Shown here: positions 57,514-64,000 of the stretch, one piece after another
Layout of the letters: each line of letters opens with the position of its first letter
Numbering within the stretch: position 1 is the first letter of the stretch
Assembly (NCBI RefSeq): GCF_033954835.1
Contig: NZ_CP121471.1
Location: 3,218,501-3,282,500 of the forward strand
Direction of reading: 5' to 3'
Length of the DNA: 64,000 nucleotides
Source of the DNA: Thiorhodovibrio frisius
GTDB lineage: Bacteria; Pseudomonadota; Gammaproteobacteria; Chromatiales; Chromatiaceae
Program-made: the position numbers and the translations under genes
Notes under the pieces: generated by a model
Database searches by the model: none
The model's input: the letters and a program-made list of their open reading frames with translations, nothing else
What the model was told of the DNA's origin: nothing

Positions 57514-58515
57514 TCAATCCCACCAGGGACGACGGGCGGCGACCAACGCCTCCCAACGGTTGTCGAAGTCCTCCAGCAAGCGGTGAAAATGATAGCTGCG
57601 CCAACCAATCAGCGCGCCGGCAAAGCGCTGCAAATCGCGATCCTCTGGTGTGTTGCTGAGTAAATCATCGAGCAGGCCTTGAGTCAGCGCTAGGTCGTTC
57701 ATCACACCCAGCAAGTCCTGAATGCCTTTCATGCAGCGAATGAATTCCCCCATGTCAGTGAACAATGGCCGAAAGAACTCAGCCGCATAGCGTAGTTTTT
57801 TGCATTCGATGCGCAACTGATGCATTGCCGGCGCATCATGGCGATTAACCGCAGTGCCCGCATCCAGCACACGGCGTTCCTGTTTATCCAGCAGCTTGCG
57901 CGCGCTTGCAAGTATTGGCCGCGCAAGCTTGCGGGCACCTTTACCACGCGCCCGATGGGGGCCGGTCTCAACACCGGTCCCAAAGCCGGTTTGGGAACCA
58001 GTCTCAGAACCAATCTCGGGATTGGGCTTGGGCTCGGTCACCTCGATCCCCTGCTCTATCCAGCGCGGGAACTCGGCACAAAAATGCCGATAACTGTCGC
58101 TCTCAAGCATCGGCCGGACCTCGCTGGCATAGACCTGGGCACGTCGCGCCAAGGCCAGCTCGCGCAGCGCAGCCTCTCCCGACAATGGCAATTTGCCAGC
58201 TGTATCGGCCAGCCCCTCGTCGATAAAGACATCCAGATCGCGCGCCCGTCCGAGTTGCCCGGCCAGCTCACGCATCTGCTCACGCCAGGCAAGCGCCTGC
58301 GCGCGATCCAGGACCGCGCGAAACAACGACAGCGCCGAGCGCATGCGCCGCAACGCCACGCGCATCTGATGCACGCCCTCAATGTCCGCCCCGTCGCGGG
58401 CAAGCTCCTGATGCGCGAGCATCGCCTCCAGATTGTGCCGCAAAATGGCCCGGATGGCTGCGGCCACGGGCATCTCAGCGGTCAGGGGTGGGGAAGGTTT
58501 GGTCTTTGCTGCCAA
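57514..58515 (-). CDS. CHAD-domain protein
   Basis: A 333-residue helical protein. CHAD domains bind inorganic polyphosphate through conserved histidines and basic residues. Here VHQMRVALRRMRSALSLFR and MHQLRIECKKLRYAAEFFRP are the two internal repeats of the domain. Between them lies a low-complexity insert (TEPKPNPEIGSETGSQTGFG). No CYTH domain is fused. It converges on sdhE. A role with polyphosphate granules is inferred from the family. Confidence 0.88.
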   Translation of the reverse strand: MAAKTKPSPPLTAEMPVAAAIRAILRHNLEAMLAHQELARDGADIEGVHQMRVALRRMRSALSLFRAVLDRAQALAWREQMRELAGQLGRARDLDVFIDEGLADTAGKLPLSGEAALRELALARRAQVYASEVRPMLESDSYRHFCAEFPRWIEQGIEVTEPKPNPEIGSETGSQTGFGTGVETGPHRARGKGARKLARPILASARKLLDKQERRVLDAGTAVNRHDAPAMHQLRIECKKLRYAAEFFRPLFTDMGEFIRCMKGIQDLLGVMNDLALTQGLLDDLLSNTPEDRDLQRFAGALIGWRSYHFHRLLEDFDNRWEALVAARRPWWD

Positions 58516-58708
58516 TGGTAAAAGCTTCCGTCAAGTCAAAGCCGGTGGTAGCCTTGCACACACTAGCGCCGAGCCGCCTGCCAATGCAAGCCTGCGCGCT
58601 CCATCGCTTCATCCAACCGCCGCTAAAGTGTTGGTCGTTGCGACGAGCACCCCGGCGGATAAAATGGCCGTTTCACGGTAACCTAAAGGCTTTCAGGAGA
58701 ACAATCCG

Positions 58709-58987
58709 GTGCCAATCTTGCGCGCTTTTCGTACAACCTGTCTGATCACGACCGTCGCGATCCTCCTCAGCGGCTGCCTAAACGGCGTGCAAGAGGAGGA
58801 TCTGATGCATGTGGACTGCATGATCCCGCCCGACCCCGGTCCCTGCAAGGGCGCCATCCCCGGATTTTATTACGACTACGACGCCGATCGCTGTCAGCGC
58901 TTTACCTATGGCGGCTGCGACGGGGCGCGCCCCTTCGAGTCAATGGCGGCTTGCGTAAAGGCATGCGGCGCTAAGGGCAATCCCTAA
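58709..58987 (+). CDS. Kunitz/BPTI-domain lipoprotein
   Basis: A 92-residue exported lipoprotein: signal peptide with lipobox LLSGC, then one Kunitz domain. The six cysteines are spaced C-x8-C-x15-C-x7-C-x11-C-x3-C (canonical x12 in the fifth interval). YGGCDGARPFESMAAC and FYYDYDADRC match the fold. The residue after the second cysteine (GPCKGA) is the P1 position; lysine predicts inhibition of trypsin-like proteases. Kunitz domains are typical of animals and rare in bacteria, so horizontal origin is possible. A GTG start at 58709 follows AGGAG. Confidence 0.85.
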   Translation: MPILRAFRTTCLITTVAILLSGCLNGVQEEDLMHVDCMIPPDPGPCKGAIPGFYYDYDADRCQRFTYGGCDGARPFESMAACVKACGAKGNP

Positions 58988-59046
58988 GTCTTATGGTCCC
59001 GACCACCCCGAACATTGACCCTATGTGATTCAGGGTCATCCTCGGG

Positions 59047-59754
59047 ATGCATGGACATGCTCCAAGCGAAGGACATCGCACCTTGAATATCCCTAGCATC
59101 CGGGTCACAGAGCAATCCCAACTGGCTGTGGCCAGCGCCGCGCTTGACATTCAGCCACCACGTCCGGTCTTGGTGCTGGTCGGCGCGGCGGCAAGCCTTG
59201 AACCCGCGCTGGCCAAGCGCGTGCTGCCACTGCTCACAAATATACTCGCGCCCATCATCGTCCAATGCGATGCGGTCGCCATCGACGGCGGCACGGATTA
59301 TGGTGTCATGGCGCTGCTCGGGCGCGCCAGACGCAGCACTGGCGCAGCTTTTCCACTGCTGGGCGTAGCGGCAACCGGCACCCTGGCACCTCCTGCCGGA
59401 GACGCCGTCAAGGGCGCGCGTCTCAACCCGGACCATAGCGGCCATCTGCTGGTACCGGGCAGCCAGTGGGGCGACGAGGTGCCCTGGATGAGCGCACTGG
59501 CCACCACCATCGCTGGCGACGCCGGCTCGGCGACTCTGGCCATTGGCGGCGGCGCTATCACCGAGCGCGATCTCACCGCCAGCCTGGCCAGCGCCCGCGC
59601 GACCCTGATGCTGACCGAAACCGGCCCCCTAGCCGAGCGCCTCAGTCAACAACCGCCACCCGGACTGCGGATGATCCCCCTCTCACAGGCAGCCGACCGA
59701 CTGGCGCGCGAATTACCCCTGCTGCTTCATCCATCCAGCGCATCCCGGCGCTGA
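59047..59754 (+). CDS. LSDAT/SLOG-domain protein
   Basis: A 235-residue protein with a prokaryotic LSDAT domain (the SLOG superfamily, Rossmann-like nucleotide-ligand sensors also found in TRPM channels). Motifs: RPVLVLVGAAASLEPALA, DGGTDYGVMALLGRARR, LLGVAATGTLAPP, LNPDHSGHLLVPGSQWGDE and TLAIGGGAITERDL. The ligand of prokaryotic versions is not known. It has no ATPase or membrane domain of its own. The start is uncertain: ATG at 59047 or a TTG near 59083. It converges on the ankyrin lipoprotein gene. Confidence 0.8.
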   Translation: MHGHAPSEGHRTLNIPSIRVTEQSQLAVASAALDIQPPRPVLVLVGAAASLEPALAKRVLPLLTNILAPIIVQCDAVAIDGGTDYGVMALLGRARRSTGAAFPLLGVAATGTLAPPAGDAVKGARLNPDHSGHLLVPGSQWGDEVPWMSALATTIAGDAGSATLAIGGGAITERDLTASLASARATLMLTETGPLAERLSQQPPPGLRMIPLSQAADRLARELPLLLHPSSASRR

Positions 59755-59829
59755 TTGTCGGGCGCCGATTGTCGCATTGGTTGTCTTTGCCCCTCGGGGC
59801 TGCAACCGCCTCGCCAAGACCCTTGCATA

Positions 59830-60387
59830 CTAATGCAGCAGCGCCAGCACCTGCTGATGCCCCTCGGCGCTGGCCCAGTCGGCAGCAGTCCGTCCCTGAT
59901 GATCAGGCAAGGTTTTATCCGCGCCGGCGCGCAGCAGGACATCCACAGCCTCGGCATGACCGCGCTTGGCGGCCCAGATCAGGGCGGTAAAGCCCTGGGT
60001 GTTTTCCTGGTGGTCAATCATGGCGCCGTGTTCCAGCAAGGTCGTCACAACCTGGGCATGGTTGTTGGAAGCCGCCAGTAGCAGAGCCGTATAGTCACCC
60101 TTGTCAGCGGCGTCGACATCCGCCCCGGCATCCAGCAGCGAGCGCACCGCATCGACATGCCCATTCACCGCCGCCTTCATCAGCGGCGTCCACTGACAGG
60201 AATCGCGGAAATTCGGCTCGGCCCGACGACCGAGCAACGCATTGAGCGCCTGGGTATTTCCGCTTTCGGCGTGCTGCAGCAGTTCCGCTCCCGAATCGGC
60301 CGCTTGCTTACCGCAGCCGGCAAGCACAGCAGTGAGAGCAGCCACGAGCAAAGAGTGTCTGAGCAATCGAGAAAAATTGTGTTTCAT
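59830..60387 (-). CDS. Ankyrin-repeat lipoprotein
   Basis: A 185-residue protein with a signal peptide and lipobox LAGC (cysteine near residue 25), then about four ankyrin repeats (WTPLMKAAVNGHVDAVRSLL, GADVDAADKGDYTALLLAAS, ALIWAAKRGHAEAVDVLLRA, GRTAADWASAEGHQQVLALL). Such periplasmic ankyrin proteins probably bind partner proteins; some neighbour catalase genes, but none is present here. I start at ATG 60387; an upstream in-frame ATG adds 18 residues before the signal peptide. Confidence 0.85.
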   Translation of the reverse strand: MKHNFSRLLRHSLLVAALTAVLAGCGKQAADSGAELLQHAESGNTQALNALLGRRAEPNFRDSCQWTPLMKAAVNGHVDAVRSLLDAGADVDAADKGDYTALLLAASNNHAQVVTTLLEHGAMIDHQENTQGFTALIWAAKRGHAEAVDVLLRAGADKTLPDHQGRTAADWASAEGHQQVLALLH

Positions 60388-61054
60388 GCTGGCAACAAAT
60401 GTTTGGCGGAGAAAATGTTTGACGGAGAAAGTGAAATGCAAACCCGGAGGTCACAAAATAAGCCTCTTGAGTTCGCGTCATGCTACCCCTTTTTCAAGAC
60501 CATTTTCTTGCAGCCAGCCAACACACTTCATGGCAGCAATCATCACACTCAGCATAATGCCGTGAACCTCTGCGCAAAGCCCTCGCTTCAACCAGATGCA
60601 CCAGAGTGGAACAGGCACGAAAACGTCAAAACAGCCACTTACAGACAGTAAAAAAACTGACCAATCGAAAACGAAGGGCGCCAGGACAGAAGCTTAGGCG
60701 CCATGTGACAGCATTACCCACAAGGTTATCCACAGGCTCGGTGGATAAGGATAATTTTCAGTGTCCCATCGGGGTTTTACCCACCTTTGCTCAGGAATGC
60801 CTCAGCATGCGCACCGAGATGATGCAAATCTCGCGATTCCTCAGTCGGCTGAACCAAGCTGGGGCCTTTTTCCTCAAAACAGCCTGGCTAAAGACCTGGC
60901 GCAATGCCCCAGCATCCGGCGTTCCAAGGACCAGTCGGTGATGACAAAGACCAGCTCATCAAAACACTGCAACCGCCAAGAAATCGCAGCAACTGGCTCA
61001 GCGCCGAAATTCTAGCGTCCACCGCACCCTCACGAACATCTCAAGCGATTGACC
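60388..61054. other. Gene-free region of about 670 bases
   Basis: No gene is supported in this interval. It contains the DnaA-box-like cluster at 60714-60748 and is AT-richer than the surroundings around 60400-60560. Confidence 0.5.
60714..60748. promoter_or_regulatory. Cluster of DnaA-box-like sites
   Basis: TTATCCACA at 60726-60734 is a perfect DnaA box. TTACCCACA at 60714-60722 and TTATCCACC (complement strand, 60740-60748) differ by one base each. Three such sites in 35 bases suggest DnaA binding. There is no dnaA, dnaN or rep gene nearby, so an origin is not implied. Confidence 0.5.
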
Positions 61055-61222
61055 ATGCCAAGATCACCACAGCCCTTGCCCGCCATCTTGTCTGCAACCG
61101 CCCTCGCCGGCGTCCTGACAATCACCACCAGCCTGAGCCATGCACTGGAGCCACTGGTCAAACAAGGCACCTGCCCGAGTGGTTACTACACCCAGGGCGA
61201 TTACTGCCTACGCTCGCGTTAG
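61055..61222 (+). CDS. Small secreted protein with CPSGYYTQGDYC motif
   Basis: A 55-residue protein: hydrophobic signal peptide (residues about 8-30, ILSATALAGVLTITTSLSHA) and a mature peptide of about 25 residues containing GTCPSGYYTQGDYCLRS. Two cysteines probably form a disulfide. Short exported proteins with a similar CPSG(Y/W)...YC end occur in proteobacteria without known function. It lies 27 bases before the methyltransferase gene. Confidence 0.6.
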   Translation: MPRSPQPLPAILSATALAGVLTITTSLSHALEPLVKQGTCPSGYYTQGDYCLRSR

Positions 61223-61249
61223 CTGGCCGGTGCAATGGAGAAGACCCAA

Positions 61250-61918
61250 ATGTCTAACCGCACCGAAGTCATCCCTGAAGACATTCTTGTCGGCCGCATC
61301 GAAAAATCTGAAGCGGCGGCAAACATCGACTATTACCAACGCCATGCCGAGCGCTTCTTTCAGGAAACCATCAGTGTCGACATGCGCCCGCTGTATCAGC
61401 CCTTTCTGCCGCTGCTGCCAGCAGGCGGACGGATTCTCGATGCCGGCTGCGGCTCTGGTCGCGATCTGCGGGCTTTTCGAGAGCTGGGTTTCCAGACAAC
61501 AGGATTCGATGCGTCGTCGTCTCTGGTCGCCTTGGCAAGCGAGCATCTGGGCGAGCCCGTTCACTGCCTGAACTTTCGCGACATCCCTTGGCACGACGAG
61601 TTTCACGGTATCTGGGCTTGCGCCAGCCTACTTCACATCCCTCGCAGCGACTTGGCGTACATTCTAAAACGGCTTGCCAAGGCCCTTATATCCAGTGGTA
61701 TCCTCTACGCCTCCTTCAAATACGGAACGACGGAGCGCGAGAAGGATGGACGATTCTTCACCGATATGGACGAATCCACACTGGCAGCCTTGCTGGATGA
61801 GGTCGCTGTTTTCGCCCCGCTCGATATCTGGATCACCGCTGATCAGCGGCCCGGTCGTGACGACGAGCGCTGGCTGAATGCGCTGCTGCGCAAGGTCGAC
61901 AATCCCGCGCAGGATTAA
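61250..61918 (+). CDS. Class I SAM-dependent methyltransferase
   Basis: A 222-residue enzyme. Motif I ILDAGCGSGRDLRAFRELGF binds SAM; GFDASSSLVALASEHLG is motif II; FHGIWACASLLHIPRSDLAY is the post-motif region. The substrate is unknown. I choose ATG 61250 because GGAG lies about 9 bases upstream; ATG 61235 is possible. It is 18 bases upstream of the nuclease-helicase gene, so the two form an operon. Methyltransferase-helicase pairs occur in restriction-like systems, but this enzyme lacks the NPPY-type motif of DNA adenine methylases. Confidence 0.88.
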   Translation: MSNRTEVIPEDILVGRIEKSEAAANIDYYQRHAERFFQETISVDMRPLYQPFLPLLPAGGRILDAGCGSGRDLRAFRELGFQTTGFDASSSLVALASEHLGEPVHCLNFRDIPWHDEFHGIWACASLLHIPRSDLAYILKRLAKALISSGILYASFKYGTTEREKDGRFFTDMDESTLAALLDEVAVFAPLDIWITADQRPGRDDERWLNALLRKVDNPAQD

Positions 61919-61936
61919 GCCAAATTGGCAAAGCCG

Positions 61937-64000
61937 ATGACAAAGGATACGTCCTCGCCCCCGTCCCAGCATCAGTCCACCCAGCCCGAGGATGATTTCA
62001 TCAGCCTCTTTGCCGAGCTGTTCGGGCTGGAAAAGACCCAGCTGCTGGTTCCCGAGTTCCCGGTTCTCGACATCGAAGGCGGCGCACGCTACATCGACTT
62101 CGCCCTGCGTGCTGGCAGCAAAAAGATCGCCTTCGAGGTCGATGGCCCGACCCACTACCAGCCCCCGGCCTTCGACCGCCACAAGTACGAAGACGACCTA
62201 CTGCGCCAAAACAGCCTGATGCATCAGGGCTGGCAGGTCTACCGCTGGACCGATCACGAACTGGATCAGCGCCGCGAGCGAGTAAAGGAACAGCTCGCGC
62301 TCTTTCTGGAGCGCGTCCCCGGCCTGCTCGACATGGACGACTTCCTGCCCAAACAGCGCGCCAGCAAGGCCGACTTCAACCTGCGCACCCACCAGCAGGA
62401 TGCGCTCGACTGGCTGGAGCGCATCCGCGCCGAAGGCACCACCATCGCGCTCCTTGGCCATGCCACCGGTGCCGGCAAAACCTTCACCGCCATCGAAGAC
62501 GCCCGGCGCATCGGCGCGCCGGTGCTCTACGTCGCCCACACCAAAAACCTGATCCGCCAGACCGAGCGCGCCGTCTCCGCACAATGGCCCGAGGCCACCA
62601 CCGGCCTCATTCAGGGCGGTCGCTGCGAGCCAAACGCTCAATTCGTCCTCGCCACAGTGCAATCGCTCAACAACCGTCTGAGCGAAATCGACCCCGGCCA
62701 CTTTCGCTACCTGATCATCGACGAAGCCCACCACGCCGCCGCCGACAGCTACCAGCAAGTGCTGGCCTACTTCCGCCCGGACTTCACCCTCGGCCTGACC
62801 GCGACCCCCGAGCGCCCCGACGGCAAGCCGATTCTCGACATCTTCCGCGACACCGCCCACCGCCTGAGCCTCAAGGAAGCCATCGAACGCGACGAACTGG
62901 CGCCCATCCGCTGCGTGCGCGTCAAAACCAATGTCGATCTCACCCGCGTGCGCTTCAACGAGGTGCAATACCACCGCCAGGATCTCGAACAAGCCATCAC
63001 CATCCCCGCGCGCGACGAACTGATCGCCCAGACTTATCTTGATCATGTGCGCGGGCGCAAAGCCGTCACCTTCGCCGTCAACATCCGCCACGGCGAAGCC
63101 TTGGCTGAGCGTTATCGATCCCAAGGCATCCCCGCCCGCGCCGTCTCCGGGCAGATGCCCAACAAAGAGCGCGATGCCGTGCTCGACGCCTTCGCCTGCG
63201 GCGACTTACACATGCTCTGCGCCTGCGACCTGCTCAACGAAGGCTGGGACTGCCCCGACATCGAAGTCCTGCTGATGGCCCGCCCGACCCTGTCGAAGAT
63301 CATCTACATGCAGCAACTCGGGCGCGGCACCCGCAAAGCACCCGGCAAGGACTGCCTGCTGGTGTTCGACTTCGTCGATAATGCCGGGCGCTACAACCAG
63401 AGCTGGAACGTCCACCGCGCCACCGGCAACCGACAATACCGCCCCGGAGGCTATGCCGCCGCGCCCAAGCATCGCATCGAAGACGAAGAACGCAACGGCC
63501 CGCAAGACGCCATCATCCTCAACCTCGGCCTTTGGACTGAGTATTTCGAGGAGATCGACGTGTTCGACTGGCAAAGCACCGTCAAAGACATGCTCCCAGT
63601 CGCCGAGTTGGAACGCCAACTGACCGCCTCCGAAGGCTATCTGCGCAACAAAGTCCTCCAGGGCGAACTGACGCCCGATCACGACCTCAGTCTCGGGCGC
63701 CGGCGTTACTTCTACTTCGCCAAAGCACGCAAACAAGCCATCGCCGACCAATTCGGCCTAAAGCCCGTCACCGCCGCCAACATTCGCGAGCGGTTCTTCG
63801 AGTTCTGCGAAGACATGGACATGAGCGCTAGCTACAAGCCCGTGCTGCTGCGGGCGCTGCTCGACACCGTGGATGAAGACGGCAAGGTCTCGCTCAGTCT
63901 GCTAACGCTGGCATTTCGGGACTTCTATCTTGACCGGCTAAATTGCGGGCTACCGGCAGAGAAAGGCAAGCTGCGCATGGCGCGGGTCAAGGAGCTGAGC
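61937..64000 (+). CDS. DEAD/DEAH helicase with N-terminal VSR/DUF559-like nuclease domain, partial
   Basis: The open frame runs at least 688 codons past the window edge. Residues about 15-110 resemble VSR/DUF559-type PD-(D/E)XK nucleases (ARYIDFALRAGSKKIAFEVD, then DLLRQNSLMHQGWQVYRWTD). An SF2 helicase follows: Walker A GHATGAGKT, LIIDEAHH (DEAH), LGLTATPERPDG (motif III), and the second lobe with CDLLNEGWDCPDIE and QQLGRGTRKAPGK (motif VI). The remaining residues are conserved in the family without a name I know. A defence function is inferred from architecture and the methyltransferase partner. Confidence 0.88.
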   Translation, partial: MTKDTSSPPSQHQSTQPEDDFISLFAELFGLEKTQLLVPEFPVLDIEGGARYIDFALRAGSKKIAFEVDGPTHYQPPAFDRHKYEDDLLRQNSLMHQGWQVYRWTDHELDQRRERVKEQLALFLERVPGLLDMDDFLPKQRASKADFNLRTHQQDALDWLERIRAEGTTIALLGHATGAGKTFTAIEDARRIGAPVLYVAHTKNLIRQTERAVSAQWPEATTGLIQGGRCEPNAQFVLATVQSLNNRLSEIDPGHFRYLIIDEAHHAAADSYQQVLAYFRPDFTLGLTATPERPDGKPILDIFRDTAHRLSLKEAIERDELAPIRCVRVKTNVDLTRVRFNEVQYHRQDLEQAITIPARDELIAQTYLDHVRGRKAVTFAVNIRHGEALAERYRSQGIPARAVSGQMPNKERDAVLDAFACGDLHMLCACDLLNEGWDCPDIEVLLMARPTLSKIIYMQQLGRGTRKAPGKDCLLVFDFVDNAGRYNQSWNVHRATGNRQYRPGGYAAAPKHRIEDEERNGPQDAIILNLGLWTEYFEEIDVFDWQSTVKDMLPVAELERQLTASEGYLRNKVLQGELTPDHDLSLGRRRYFYFAKARKQAIADQFGLKPVTAANIRERFFEFCEDMDMSASYKPVLLRALLDTVDEDGKVSLSLLTLAFRDFYLDRLNCGLPAEKGKLRMARVKELS

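Noticed and set aside
60714-60748. Chromosomal or plasmid replication origin
   Set aside because: There is a DnaA-box-like cluster, but no initiator gene or iteron array in the surroundings.

Overview
The window looks like the chromosome of a gammaproteobacterium, most likely a purple sulfur bacterium of the Chromatiaceae or a close relative. I infer this from a form IA RuBisCO with a complete alpha-carboxysome gene set, a DsrC/TusE-type paralogue, the tpiA-secG-tRNA-Leu-nuoA order, high GC content, and sdhCDAB-sdhE and aroKB organised as in gammaproteobacteria. The genus cannot be fixed from the sequence alone.

Layout. 1-2.2 kb: start of the complex I operon (nuoB start, nuoA), tRNA-Leu(GAG), secG and tpiA, all on the minus strand. 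2.5-8.5 kb: FapA-like polymer protein, a YbjN-family secreted protein, a tail-anchored protein with a QKN pentapeptide array, an Uma2 remnant, a DsrC-like protein lacking the usual C-terminal cysteine, and a YfbK-like VWA protein. 8.8-13.3 kb: two Phd/VapC-type toxin-antitoxin loci (one toxin truncated), then a gene whose C-terminal three quarters are triplicated in tandem. 13.9-22.9 kb: a 1583-residue beta-helix/membrane protein facing a two-gene operon that encodes a YbjN/CesT-like protein and a Clp-receiver-FtsH fusion protease. This is the strongest candidate for an undescribed system. An ISNCY-type transposase with a frame break sits just upstream of that operon.

24.6-30.6 kb: small secreted proteins, a chemoreceptor, a hydrolase with a lamin-tail domain and a zinc-ribbon protein. 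30.6-35.7 kb: a decayed type I restriction island. It holds an hsdR remnant split by an IS4-family element that carries a DUF4338 (DruA-like) gene, an MNT/HEPN pair whose HEPN toxin is frameshifted by a 7-bp tandem repeat, a PD-(D/E)XK protein, an hsdS tail and an hsdM-DUF1016 chimera. 35.9-40.2 kb: tRNA-Phe, pilT, purE, purK and cbbR.

40.2-49.6 kb: the alpha-carboxysome operon, read right to left: cbbL, cbbS, csoS2, csoSCA, csoS4A, csoS4B, two csoS1 genes, a ferritin-like gene, an acRAF-type gene and a small basic protein, followed co-directionally by cbbR and purKE. CbbL/CbbS fix CO2, CsoS2 links RuBisCO to the shell, CsoSCA makes CO2 inside, and CsoS1/CsoS4 form the shell facets and vertices. 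49.9-57.5 kb: housekeeping genes (yajD, PiuC-type dioxygenase, aroB, aroK, sdhCDAB, sdhE). 57.5-64 kb: a CHAD protein, a Kunitz-domain lipoprotein, an LSDAT/SLOG protein, an ankyrin lipoprotein, a DnaA-box-like cluster, and a methyltransferase followed by a nuclease-helicase cut by the window edge.
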